Shown here one piece after another: positions 1 through 8,684 of a stretch of 64,000 nucleotides of DNA (positions are counted from its first letter, which is position 1; each line of letters starts with the position of its first letter). The translations under genes and the position numbers were made by a program. Origin of the DNA: Clostridia bacterium (GTDB lineage: Bacteria > Bacillota > Clostridia > Oscillospirales > Acutalibacteraceae); NCBI GenBank assembly GCA_017467405.1, contig JAFTSH010000001.1, positions 727,542 to 791,541 on the forward strand. The letters are read 5' to 3'. A model generated the notes under the pieces. It did not search any database. It saw only the letters and a list, made by a program, of their open reading frames with translations, and had not been told where the DNA came from.

Positions 1-1771
1 AAGTAATATCACATGAAAAGGCGTAGTCGTTGTTCGCAGTGACGTTTACCTTGCCGGAAAGGCGCTTGGTAGTGATGGGAGCTGTATCTCCTGCGCCCTT
101 GCGGTAGACGTATGCATCGCCGAAATCTCCGGTATCTTCAAGCCACAGGCAGTTATCGGTGTGCCTGCCGGTCTCTTTTTCGGTGAGGCTTACGCGACCC
201 TTGGAGTCAACGGATACTGCAAGGTACTCGTTTTCCCACGAGGCGCTGTCGGCGCAAACAAGCTCCGTTTTGACCGCTTCTGCTTCGGCGCTTTTAACGA
301 GGAAAGATTTGAAAGAATACGGAGCAATGTTTTCAACCCATACGTAAACGGTGTATTTGTCAACAATTATTGAACCGGGAAGGTTTATCGGGCTGAATAC
401 ATCATAGTGGTAGTTGCTTTCCTTGTTGATAACTGCAAACTTTGCAGGATTACCGTCAACGTCTGTGATGCTGAGCGAATCAAGTCCTTCTTTGGGAGGC
501 AGATAAACGTTAACTATCTCGACCGAAGAACGCGCTTTGTTTGATGTATTGGCAAAGGTGAGAACGAAATCATCGGGATTCTTACGGGCTACGGTGCTGT
601 GGGTTGCGGCAGCGATCATGGCACGGCTTTCCATCTCTTTTGAAAACTCTGCCATCTCGGCGTAGCGGTTCTCCATATGGCTGTGAACCGCATCACAGCT
701 GCATCCGCAGATAGAATCATGAGGATGATTAGCAATGAGGTTTTTCCAGAGATATTTCATGTGGTCAACAGGATATATCCCTTTCATACCTGAGGTTTCG
801 AGCATCGTGTAAAGAGGCTCAAGGCAGTTTTCAAACTTGCTTTGTGTGCGCACGTTTGCAACCTTAAGGTAATGGCGTGAAGAGAAGGTGCTGGCAAGGA
901 TCTCCCAGTCGCTTCCGCCTCTGAGCTCTCCCTTGTGCTCAGGAAGCGCTACGTCGTTATCGTCAATATACTTTGCAACGTCTCTGACGTAGTCGTCGAG
1001 ATTGTACTGGAGTATGTGTTTGCCTTCGCCGAGCTTGGGATCGATCTCTTTAATGATATCACAAAGATCGGGCTGAGGCTCGAGATGGTCAACGCCGTTT
1101 GTAAGAAGGAGATATGGAGTAAGGGCAACACCCTCAAAGATCTTTTCACAACGCTGAGCAAGCTTGAGAGCCTTCTCGGTATCGGCAGAAAAACGCTGTG
1201 CATTGTTATACCAGAAACACATATGTATCGCAAGCATACGTGTGCCGTCGGCGCCTTCCCAAATGAATTCACTGGGACGCTTTTCACGGTAAACGTTACC
1301 GTTTTCATCTTTCTTATAGATGCTGTAACCGCGTCCGAATACAAAGCCTTCCAATCCGAAGTTGTCGAGGATCTGAGGAAGCTGAGAAATGTTTCCGAAT
1401 TGATCGGGGGCGTAACCCGTCTTACCGCAGGCGCCGAACTCACGTGCAACCTCTTTTCCTTTAAGAAGATTGCGCACGGTGGCTTCACCGCTGGTAAGAT
1501 AGAAATCGTTTTGCAGATACCAAGGACCTACGACGATGCGGTGCTCCGAAATATGCTTTTTAAGGATTTCTTTGCGTCCGGGACGGATCTCAAGGTAGTC
1601 ATCAAGGACAATCGTCTGTGCATCAAGATGGAAAATATACTCAGGATTGTTCTCGAGGATAACGAGAAGGTGATCGATAAGATCAACAAGCTTGATCTTG
1701 GATTTTTCAAGCGACATATACCATTCTCTGTCCCAGTGTGTGTGCGAAATAACGCATAATACTTTGTTCAT
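1..1771 (-). CDS. Glycoside hydrolase family 38 alpha-mannosidase, 3' end outside window
   Basis: The gene starts with ATG at 1771 behind a GGGAGG ribosome site and stays open for 590 codons to the window edge, so the C terminus is missing. The N terminus reads HTHWDREWY, the metal-binding start of GH38 enzymes. APDQFGNISQLPQIL at about residues 120-135 holds the aspartate that acts as nucleophile in the family, and NHPHDSICGCS at about residue 350 is the conserved second metal/active-site block. GH38 enzymes cleave alpha-linked mannose and related substrates such as mannosylglycerate; the exact substrate cannot be read. No signal peptide is visible, so a cytoplasmic enzyme acting on imported sugar is likely. 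Its promoter lies back to back with that of hom. Confidence 0.9.
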   Translation of the reverse strand, partial: MNKVLCVISHTHWDREWYMSLEKSKIKLVDLIDHLLVILENNPEYIFHLDAQTIVLDDYLEIRPGRKEILKKHISEHRIVVGPWYLQNDFYLTSGEATVRNLLKGKEVAREFGACGKTGYAPDQFGNISQLPQILDNFGLEGFVFGRGYSIYKKDENGNVYREKRPSEFIWEGADGTRMLAIHMCFWYNNAQRFSADTEKALKLAQRCEKIFEGVALTPYLLLTNGVDHLEPQPDLCDIIKEIDPKLGEGKHILQYNLDDYVRDVAKYIDDNDVALPEHKGELRGGSDWEILASTFSSRHYLKVANVRTQSKFENCLEPLYTMLETSGMKGIYPVDHMKYLWKNLIANHPHDSICGCSCDAVHSHMENRYAEMAEFSKEMESRAMIAAATHSTVARKNPDDFVLTFANTSNKARSSVEIVNVYLPPKEGLDSLSITDVDGNPAKFAVINKESNYHYDVFSPINLPGSIIVDKYTVYVWVENIAPYSFKSFLVKSAEAEAVKTELVCADSASWENEYLAVSVDSKGRVSLTEKETGRHTDNCLWLEDTGDFGDAYVYRKGAGDTAPITTKRLSGKVNVTANNDYAFSCDIT

Positions 1772-1808
1772 TTTGGTTGCCTCCCGTCAATTTATTTGAC
1801 TTACTGAA

Positions 1809-1836
1809 AGTATAGCAGAATTTGCGGTAAAATCAA
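1809..1836 (-). promoter_or_regulatory. SigA-type promoter of the GH38 gene
   Basis: On the minus strand TTGATT (1831-1836) and TATACT (1809-1814) are separated by 16 bp, about 40 bp upstream of the GH38 start. Confidence 0.5.
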
Positions 1837-1880
1837 TAATATTATTCTAAAATGAGCTATCTTTTTTTAGATATTTACTA

Positions 1881-1909
1881 TTGAAAATTCATTGTAACTG
1901 TGATATATT
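1881..1909 (+). promoter_or_regulatory. SigA-type extended -10 promoter of hom
   Basis: TTGAAA (1881-1886), a 17-bp spacer and TATATT (1904-1909) preceded by TG at 1901-1902 form an extended -10 promoter 43 bp before hom. I see no lysine riboswitch or T-box in the short leader. Confidence 0.65.
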
Positions 1910-1951
1910 TAACAATATTATGCGAATAGGTTTCAGACGGAGGGAATCAGA

Positions 1952-3190
1952 ATGTTTAATATTGCCATTATGGGCCACGGAACCGTCGGATCCGGCGTTG
2001 TTGAGGTTTTAACAAAGAATCATGCCGGTATTGCTGCCAAGGCAGCCAATGAGATTAATATAAAGTATATACTTGATATCCGTGATTTTCCGGATTTACC
2101 GTACTCGGATAAATTCATTAAGGATTTCGACATTATTCTTAACGATCCGGACGTACAAGTCGTCGTTGAGGTCATGGGCGGTCTTAATCCTGCATACGAT
2201 TTTGTTAAGAAGTGCCTTCTTGCGGGAAAGAGCGTCGTAACCTCCAATAAGGAGCTTGTTGCCGCCAAGGGTGGAGAGCTTCTTGAAATCGCCAAGGAAA
2301 ACAATCTCAATTTCCTTTTTGAGGCGAGCGTAGGCGGCGGAATACCTATTATCAGACCCATGTCGCAGTGCCTTGCCGCTAACGAGATAATCGAAATTCT
2401 CGGTATTCTTAACGGAACGACAAACTTCATTCTTACTAAAATGATAGATGAGGGAATGAGTTTTGACGACGCCCTTGTGCTTGCAAAGCAGCTTGGTTAT
2501 GCTGAAGCAGATCCTTCTGCCGACGTCGAGGGAAAGGATGCCTGTCGCAAGATCTGTATTCTTGCTTCGCTTGCTTTCGGCCGTCACGTATATCCGTCGC
2601 AGGTTGCAACCGAAGGTATCACTAAGATCACTTCCGTTGACGTTGCGTACGCGGCTGCGTGGGGAGGCGTGATTAAGCTTATCGGTAAAGCCGTCAAGCT
2701 CGAAGACGGAAAGCTTGATTGCTGTGTTGCTCCTATGCTTGTCAAAAATGATAATCAGCTTTCCTCTGTCACAGACGTATTTAATGCTATCGTTGTAAGA
2801 GGAGATGCTACTGGAGACGTAATGTTCTACGGTAAGGGCGCAGGCAAGCTTCCTACCGCAAGTGCAGTCGTTGCTGACGTAATCGATTGTGTCAAACACG
2901 TCAGCGCCAGAAAGTATCTGTTCTGGGACGAAGGCTATACCGACTACGTAATAGATTCAGATCAGGGCGAAGCCGCAATGTACGTCCGTTGCAAAACGGC
3001 AGACAGTGCTGAGGCTGCTACCGTGATCCGCGATACCTTCGGTAACGTTGAGTTCCTTTTCTGTAAAGAAGCACCCGCTCACGAAATCACCTTTATTACC
3101 CCGAAGGGCAAGATCAGTGAGATCAATAAAAAACTTAAATCCCTCGGTGCGCTGCTTGAGGTTATCAAGACGATGCGCATCTGTGAGTGA
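1952..3190 (+). CDS. hom: Homoserine dehydrogenase
   Basis: This 412-aa protein has the usual length for the enzyme that reduces aspartate semialdehyde to homoserine for threonine and methionine synthesis. The N-terminal Rossmann motif GHGTVGSGVVEVL (residues 8-20) binds NAD(P). The central catalytic domain includes GILNGTTNFILTKM and YAEADPSADVEGKDACRK, both diagnostic for the family. The last roughly 80 residues look like a regulatory ACT domain, which suggests feedback control by threonine. The ATG at 1952 follows a GGAGGG site. lysC follows 22 bp downstream, so the two aspartate-pathway genes probably share one transcript. Confidence 0.97.
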   Translation: MFNIAIMGHGTVGSGVVEVLTKNHAGIAAKAANEINIKYILDIRDFPDLPYSDKFIKDFDIILNDPDVQVVVEVMGGLNPAYDFVKKCLLAGKSVVTSNKELVAAKGGELLEIAKENNLNFLFEASVGGGIPIIRPMSQCLAANEIIEILGILNGTTNFILTKMIDEGMSFDDALVLAKQLGYAEADPSADVEGKDACRKICILASLAFGRHVYPSQVATEGITKITSVDVAYAAAWGGVIKLIGKAVKLEDGKLDCCVAPMLVKNDNQLSSVTDVFNAIVVRGDATGDVMFYGKGAGKLPTASAVVADVIDCVKHVSARKYLFWDEGYTDYVIDSDQGEAAMYVRCKTADSAEAATVIRDTFGNVEFLFCKEAPAHEITFITPKGKISEINKKLKSLGALLEVIKTMRICE

Positions 3191-3212
3191 TTCATCGTTT
3201 GGAGGCTAATAC

Positions 3213-4415
3213 ATGCTCGTAGTACAAAAATTCGGCGGATCTTCCGTCGCGAACGCAGAACGTCTCGATTATGTTGCCGGTATTATCACCGAGTCATACC
3301 GAGCAGGTAACGACATGGTTGTTGTCGTTTCGGCACAGGGTGATACCACTGACGAACTTATCGAGAAGGCGATGGAGGTAAACCCCAACGCCTCAAAAAG
3401 AGAAATGGATATGCTGTTGACCGCAGGTGAGCAGATGTCAGCGTCGTTGCTCGCAATGGCGATAGAAAAAACAGGTTGTCCCGTTGTGTCGCTTGCAAGC
3501 TGGCAGATTCAGATTCATACCAACTCAAATCACGGTAATGCAAGGATCAAAAATATCGATACCGATAGATTGACTGCCGAACTTTCGAAGAAAAACATAA
3601 TTATTGTTACCGGCTTCCAGGGCATCAACAGATTTGATGACATTACCACCCTTGGAAGAGGCGGTTCCGATACGTCGGCCGTTGCCCTTGCAGCCGCCTT
3701 GAAGGCAGACAAGTGCCAGATTTTCACCGACGTAGACGGTGTTTATACTGCAGACCCGAGAATCGTTAAGTCTGCAAAGAAACTCAACGAAATAACCTAT
3801 GATGAGATGCTTGAACTTGCCACTCTCGGTGCAAAGGTTCTCCATAACCGTTCGGTAGAGATGGCAAAGAAATATAACGTAGAGCTTGAGGTTCTGTCCA
3901 GCATGAAGAGATGCGATGGAACGATAGTCAGGGAGGTAACCAGAATGGAAAAAATGCTTATCAGAGGCGTCGCCAAGGATGACGATGTAGCCCGTGTATC
4001 AATTGTTGGACTTAAGGATGAACCCGGTGTCGCTTTCAAAATCTTCTCTGTTCTGGGTCAGAAGAAGATTAACGTTGACATCATTCTTCAATCGATCGGC
4101 CGTGACGGCACCAAGGACATAACCTTTACCATCGATTCAGCTCAGCTTGAGGCTACCAAGGAGTGCCTCCAGCATATGGTTGATGCTGCTATGTGCAAGG
4201 AGATTCTTTGCGACAGCGACGTTGCCAAGATTTCTCTCGTCGGTGCAGGAATGGAAACCCATCCCGGTGTCGCATCTGCTATGTTTGAGGCTCTCTATAC
4301 TGCCGGAATCAATATTCAGATGATCTCCACGAGTGAAATCAAGATTTCGGTTCTGATTGACAAGAAGTACTCGAAGGAAGCAATGGTTGCTGTTCACGAC
4401 GCTTTCATTAAATAA
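3213..4415 (+). CDS. lysC: Aspartate kinase
   Basis: A 400-aa monofunctional aspartokinase that phosphorylates aspartate, the entry step to lysine, threonine and methionine. The N terminus VQKFGGSSVAN is the KFGGSS signature, and GRGGSDTSAVALAAAL with FTDVDGVYTADPR completes the kinase domain. Two ACT domains occupy the C-terminal third (RGVAKDDDVARVSIVGL... and ...VAKISLVGAGMETHPGVA), so allosteric inhibition by an end-product amino acid is expected. A GGAGG site lies 7 bp before the ATG. A terminator follows directly, closing the hom-lysC unit. Confidence 0.97.
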   Translation: MLVVQKFGGSSVANAERLDYVAGIITESYRAGNDMVVVVSAQGDTTDELIEKAMEVNPNASKREMDMLLTAGEQMSASLLAMAIEKTGCPVVSLASWQIQIHTNSNHGNARIKNIDTDRLTAELSKKNIIIVTGFQGINRFDDITTLGRGGSDTSAVALAAALKADKCQIFTDVDGVYTADPRIVKSAKKLNEITYDEMLELATLGAKVLHNRSVEMAKKYNVELEVLSSMKRCDGTIVREVTRMEKMLIRGVAKDDDVARVSIVGLKDEPGVAFKIFSVLGQKKINVDIILQSIGRDGTKDITFTIDSAQLEATKECLQHMVDAAMCKEILCDSDVAKISLVGAGMETHPGVASAMFEALYTAGINIQMISTSEIKISVLIDKKYSKEAMVAVHDAFIK

Positions 4416-4429
4416 GAAATTAAATTTTT

Positions 4430-4458
4430 ACCGGTTCGGTTTTCCGAGCCGGTTTTTT
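4430..4458 (+). terminator. Rho-independent terminator after lysC
   Basis: ACCGGTTCGG and CCGAGCCGGT form a 10-bp stem with a TTTT loop, followed by six T residues. Confidence 0.85.
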
Positions 4459-4467
4459 ATGTATTTA

Positions 4468-4496
4468 TTGACAATAATATGCGGACGATATATAAT
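4468..4496 (+). promoter_or_regulatory. Consensus SigA promoter of the MarR-ABC exporter operon
   Basis: TTGACA (4468-4473) and TATAAT (4491-4496) are perfect hexamers with a 17-bp spacer, placed 35 bp before the MarR start. A consensus promoter this strong suits a gene normally held off by a repressor. Confidence 0.85.
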
Positions 4497-4513
4497 AGTT
4501 GCAGATGAAACTA
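4496..4513 (+). promoter_or_regulatory. Palindromic operator, probably for the MarR regulator
   Basis: TAGTTGCAGATGAAACTA is an 18-bp inverted repeat with few mismatches. It begins on the last base of the -10 box and covers the expected transcription start. Its AGTT/AACT arms resemble known MarR sites, and its position fits autorepression by the next gene. Confidence 0.6.
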
Positions 4514-4530
4514 TTTTCAGGAGCTTTTAT

Positions 4531-4971
4531 ATGCCGAAATTTATGAGAAAAATCAATATTATAAGCAGAGCGGCAAGTGTTTACCGTTCTGACAAGCTTG
4601 AAAGTGACATCCTCAGTGGATGCCATACAAGCTATATATTTGCAATATGCCGCAATCCCGGTATTACTCAGGATGAGTTGGTCAGGCATATTTGTACCAA
4701 TAAAAGCACGGTTGCGCGTCACCTGGCTTATCTCGAGAAACACGGATATATAGAGCGTAGGGTTGATAAAAGCGACAGAAGGGCTCTCAACGTTTTTCCG
4801 ACCGATAAGATGCTTGAAGTATTGCCTCGCATAAGAGAGATAATTTCAGCTTGGAATGAATATCTGGTTGAAGGATTGGACGAAAATGATATGGCTGTTT
4901 TTGTCGGTGTATTAGATAAACTTGCCGATAGAGCAAGTGCCTATATCGGAGAAAAGGTTGCGGAGGAATAA
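4531..4971 (+). CDS. MarR-family transcriptional regulator
   Basis: A 146-aa winged-helix protein. The HTH region reads GITQDELVRHICTNKSTVARHLAYLEKHGYIERRVDKSDRR, where recognition helix and wing (the DKSDRR turn) are typical of MarR. I chose the ATG at 4531 because an AGGAG site lies 8 bp upstream and because it lies downstream of the promoter and operator; an open frame further upstream runs across the lysC terminator. The gene is one base from the ABC exporter genes, so it probably represses the operon and is released by a ligand that the exporter removes. The ligand cannot be read. Confidence 0.9.
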   Translation: MPKFMRKINIISRAASVYRSDKLESDILSGCHTSYIFAICRNPGITQDELVRHICTNKSTVARHLAYLEKHGYIERRVDKSDRRALNVFPTDKMLEVLPRIREIISAWNEYLVEGLDENDMAVFVGVLDKLADRASAYIGEKVAEE

Positions 4972-4972
4972 A

Positions 4973-6697
4973 ATGAAGACGGTTTTAAAGTATCTGAAGC
5001 CTTTTGCGGGGCGTATGTCGGTAGGATTGTCCATTAAAATTTTCGGCACGATAATCGAGCTCGTATTGCCCTATATTCTCAGTCATATCTTGAAAAACGT
5101 CGTCCAGCGTGAAAGTATTGCTCAGATAATATATTGGGGAATACTGATGGTTGCCTGTTCGCTTACGGCCTGCATCTGCAATATAGTTGCTAACCGTATG
5201 GCGGCGCGTGTATCGCGGAATTTTTCTGAAAACGTTCGTCGTGATCTTTTTGCTAAAACGATGCGTCTTTCAGCAAGACAGACCGATAACTTTACTATTC
5301 CTTCGCTGGAATCCAGAATAACGACCGATACGTATAATGTACATAACTTTGTTGGAATGATGCAGAGAATGGGTGTGCGTGCGCCTATTTTACTTATAGG
5401 CGGAATATTAATAACGATGATTATGGACAGCTTTCTTGCGCTTGTAATGGTCGCCGTACTGCCGATAATCTTCGTTACTGTGTATTTGATCTCCCGGAGA
5501 GGAGTTCCGCTTTACACTAAGGTTCAGGGTTCTGTTGATAGAATGGTACGCGTGGTTCGTGAGGACTCTCAGGGTATCAGAGTAATTAAAGCCTTGTCTA
5601 AAACGGAATATGAGCATCGCAGATACGACAAGGTAAACGCGAATCTTTCGAAGGATGAAAAGCGCGCCGGAATTGTTATGGGAAGCGTAAATCCGATAAT
5701 GTCCTTTTTAATGAATGCAGGTATCGTTGCCGTAATTGCATTGAGCGCTTCACGTGTTGCAGACGGAAGTTCCGACCCCGAAACCGTTGTTGCTTTCATG
5801 CAGTATTTTACTATCATTTCTATGGCTATGATGTCCGTGACGAGAATATTTGTCATGTATACCAAGTGTGCGGCTTCGGCAAAACGCATTTCAGAAGTGC
5901 TTGATACACCTGAGGATCTCACCGTTAAAGATCGTTCTGAATACCCAGACGTTGATACGGATTATCACATTATTTTCGACGGAGTTACCTTCTCGTATAA
6001 CGGAAAACGTAATGACCTTGATAACATATGCTTCAGCATAAAAAAGGGTGGTTCTCTCGGTGTAATAGGTGCCACGGGAAGCGGAAAATCAACCTTGATT
6101 AAACTTCTTTTACGCTTTTATGACGTTGCGTCGGGAAAAATACTGATAAACGGCAGAGATATCCGCACTATGACGGAAACGGAAATATATCCGATGATTG
6201 GTACGGTTATGCAGCAGGATTTTCTCTTTGGCGGCAGTATAGAAGAAAACATACGGTTCGGCAGAGACGTAACGCACGAAGAGGTCGTATCAGCGGCGAA
6301 AATTGCTCAGGCTGATGAATTTATTTCGTGCTTCCCCGATGGATACGATCATCCGCTTTCGCAGAAAGGAACGAATATTTCGGGCGGACAGAAACAGCGT
6401 ATACTGATAGCACGTGCCATTGCGCAGAAGCCTGAGATATTGATTCTTGATGACAGCTCGTCTGCACTTGACTATAAGACGGATGCCAACCTGCGCAGAG
6501 CTTTATCCGAGAATTTCTCGGAAACGACGGTTGTCACCGTGGCACAAAGGGTAAGCTCGGTAAAAAACTGTGATACGATAATTGTTCTTGACGAGGGCAA
6601 AGTGATAGGGATAGGTAAACACGAGGAGCTTTTGGAAAGCTGTTGTGAATACCGAGAGATAAGCGATTCGCAGATGGGAGGTGCTTTCGTTGAGTAG
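4973..6697 (+). CDS. Heterodimeric ABC exporter, subunit with degenerate ATP site
   Basis: A 574-aa half-transporter: a six-helix type IV transmembrane domain (residues 1-320) followed by an ATPase domain with Walker A GATGSGKST and a canonical signature SGGQKQR. Two catalytic residues are altered. Walker B reads LILDDSSSALD, with Asp where the catalytic Glu should be, and the switch region reads TVAQRVSS, with Gln where the H-loop His should be. This is the pattern of the non-hydrolysing partner in heterodimeric exporters of the TM287/288 or BmrCD type. The next gene is the complementary half. The start at 4973 is one base after the MarR stop, with GGAGG inside the MarR end. A multidrug or lipid exporter is likely; the substrate is unknown. 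Confidence 0.93.
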   Translation: MKTVLKYLKPFAGRMSVGLSIKIFGTIIELVLPYILSHILKNVVQRESIAQIIYWGILMVACSLTACICNIVANRMAARVSRNFSENVRRDLFAKTMRLSARQTDNFTIPSLESRITTDTYNVHNFVGMMQRMGVRAPILLIGGILITMIMDSFLALVMVAVLPIIFVTVYLISRRGVPLYTKVQGSVDRMVRVVREDSQGIRVIKALSKTEYEHRRYDKVNANLSKDEKRAGIVMGSVNPIMSFLMNAGIVAVIALSASRVADGSSDPETVVAFMQYFTIISMAMMSVTRIFVMYTKCAASAKRISEVLDTPEDLTVKDRSEYPDVDTDYHIIFDGVTFSYNGKRNDLDNICFSIKKGGSLGVIGATGSGKSTLIKLLLRFYDVASGKILINGRDIRTMTETEIYPMIGTVMQQDFLFGGSIEENIRFGRDVTHEEVVSAAKIAQADEFISCFPDGYDHPLSQKGTNISGGQKQRILIARAIAQKPEILILDDSSSALDYKTDANLRRALSENFSETTVVTVAQRVSSVKNCDTIIVLDEGKVIGIGKHEELLESCCEYREISDSQMGGAFVE

Positions 6698-8534
6698 ATC
6701 GCCCTTTGGAGGCGGACGGATGTCTGCATACGATAAGAATCGTCCGGCAAACGAAAAAATTGATAAAAAGACGGCGAAAGGTGTACTTAAGCGCCTTGGA
6801 GGTTACGTAATTAAGTATTGGCCGCTGTTTTTGATTGCCGTCGCATTGACATTTATCTCAAACCAGCTTTCGCTTTTAGGACCTCAATATTCGGGAGAAG
6901 CCATTGATGCGATATCTTCGCCTGACGGAGTTGATTTTGCAACCGTAAAAAGCAGTGTAATAAGTATGATAATTTGTTATGCCGCTTCAGCCGTTATGAG
7001 TTACGTACTTTCGGTTTTGATGATATATATCAGCCAGAAGATCGTATATACGATGCGAAAGCAGTTGTTTGAGAAGGTGATGTCACTTCCCGTAGGATAT
7101 TTTGATACCCACGTCACCGGTGATATAATCAGCCGCATTTCTTATGACATTGACACGGTAAATTCATCTCTTTCGCATGACGTAGTTCAGGTTATGACGG
7201 GCTTGTATACGGTAATCGGCTCTCTTGTGTTTATGTGGCAGATTTCAAAACCGCTTATAGCTGTATTTGCGATTACTATACCCATTTCGCTGATTTTTAC
7301 AAGGTACAGATCAAAGAAGGTAAGACCGCTGTTTCGCAAGCGTTCCCGTATGCTCGGTGAGCTGAACGGTTATGCAGAAGAAATGCTGTCGGGTTGTCGG
7401 ACGATTCAGGCGTATAACCGCGAAGATGAGATCAGCGGACAGTTCAACGGTAAAAACAGCGATACCATGGATGCGTATTATAATGCTGAGTATTACGGCG
7501 CCGCGATGGGACCCTCTGTGAACTTTATAAACAATCTTTCGATCTCGCTTGTTATGATCTTCGGAGGAGTGTTGTATATGCTTTCTCAAAGCGGCACCGC
7601 TAAGGTCGGCTCAATGCTCTTCATAACCTTGGGCGGAGTGGCTCAGTTTGTTCAGTATTCGCGAAAATTTGCCGGTCCTATCAACGAATTCGCTAACATA
7701 TACAACGAGTTCCAATCTGCTTTTTCGGCTGCTGAAAGGGTTTTCAGAATACTTGACGAAGCTCCGGAAACTCCAGATTGTGAAGATGCATATACCTTAA
7801 ATGATGTAAAGGGCAACGTGAAGTTTGACGCCGTCAGCTTTGGTTACCTTCCGGATAAAACGATTTTGCGAGGCGTCTCGCTTTCTGCGCAGCAGGGAAA
7901 GACGATTGCAATTGTAGGACCTACCGGTGCAGGAAAGACAACGATCATAAATCTGTTGATGCGGTTTTACGATGTTAACGAAGGCAACATTTTTGTCGAC
8001 GGTATTGAGAGCCGTATGATAACGCGTTCGTCTTTAAGGAAAGCATATACTATGGTGTTGCAGGATACGTGGCTCTTCCACGGGACGATATTTGAAAACA
8101 TTGTTTACGGACGCGAGAATGCAACGGAAGAAGAGGTAAGAGCGGCAGCTAAGGCCGCAAGGATAGACAGCTATATCGATTCGCTGCCGGACGGCTACAA
8201 TACCGTTCTGTCTGACGATGGTGTTAATATTTCAAAAGGGCAGAAGCAGTTGATAACCATAGCCCGCGCAATTATTGCACAGTCGCCGATGCTTATTCTT
8301 GATGAAGCAACGTCAAACGTTGATTCGCGCACCGAGATCAAGATACAAAAAGCAATGGGAGAATTGATGTCGGGTCGCACCTGTTTCGTTATCGCACACC
8401 GCCTTTCTACCATCAAAGAAGCCGATACAATCCTTGTGATTCAGGACGGTGTAATAACCGAGCAGGGAAGTCACGATGAATTGTTAGAAAAAAACGGCTT
8501 TTACAGTACCCTTTATAATTCACAGTTCAGTTAA
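6690..8534 (+). CDS. Heterodimeric ABC exporter, catalytic subunit
   Basis: A 614-aa half-transporter with transmembrane helices in residues 40-330 and an ATPase domain containing Walker A GPTGAGKTT, Walker B MLILDEATSNVD with the catalytic Glu, and H-loop VIAHRLST. Its signature is ISKGQKQL rather than LSGGQ, so this subunit supplies the weak signature and the working Walker B, mirroring its partner. I chose TTG at 6690 because GGGAGGTG ends 6 bp upstream and the start overlaps the previous stop. ATG at 6720, behind GGAGGCGG, is an alternative giving a protein shorter by ten residues. A terminator follows. Confidence 0.93.
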   Translation: MSRSPFGGGRMSAYDKNRPANEKIDKKTAKGVLKRLGGYVIKYWPLFLIAVALTFISNQLSLLGPQYSGEAIDAISSPDGVDFATVKSSVISMIICYAASAVMSYVLSVLMIYISQKIVYTMRKQLFEKVMSLPVGYFDTHVTGDIISRISYDIDTVNSSLSHDVVQVMTGLYTVIGSLVFMWQISKPLIAVFAITIPISLIFTRYRSKKVRPLFRKRSRMLGELNGYAEEMLSGCRTIQAYNREDEISGQFNGKNSDTMDAYYNAEYYGAAMGPSVNFINNLSISLVMIFGGVLYMLSQSGTAKVGSMLFITLGGVAQFVQYSRKFAGPINEFANIYNEFQSAFSAAERVFRILDEAPETPDCEDAYTLNDVKGNVKFDAVSFGYLPDKTILRGVSLSAQQGKTIAIVGPTGAGKTTIINLLMRFYDVNEGNIFVDGIESRMITRSSLRKAYTMVLQDTWLFHGTIFENIVYGRENATEEEVRAAAKAARIDSYIDSLPDGYNTVLSDDGVNISKGQKQLITIARAIIAQSPMLILDEATSNVDSRTEIKIQKAMGELMSGRTCFVIAHRLSTIKEADTILVIQDGVITEQGSHDELLEKNGFYSTLYNSQFS

Positions 8535-8539
8535 AATGA

Positions 8540-8573
8540 AAACCTACCTGTTTTAGGTAGGTTTAATTTTTTT
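8540..8573 (+). terminator. Terminator after the ABC exporter operon
   Basis: AAACCTACCT and AGGTAGGTTT make a 10-bp stem with a 5-nt loop, followed by a T-rich tract. Confidence 0.8.
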
Positions 8574-8684
8574 GAAAAAATTTTTAAGTATTACCCTGAT
8601 TATTGATTGCATTCTGCGTAATCTCTGTATGTAAGCAAAAAACAAAGCTTAACAAATAAAAATCCATATAAAGGAGAGATAAAA

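Noticed and set aside
935..1759. Plus-strand open frame of 274 codons
   Set aside because: It is antisense to the GH38 gene, whose catalytic motifs are clear, and shows no family pattern itself.
1772..1951. Lysine riboswitch or T-box before hom-lysC
   Set aside because: The leader after the promoter is only about 40 nt and shows no such core.
2096..2899. Minus-strand frame inside hom
   Set aside because: Shadow of the homoserine dehydrogenase reading frame.
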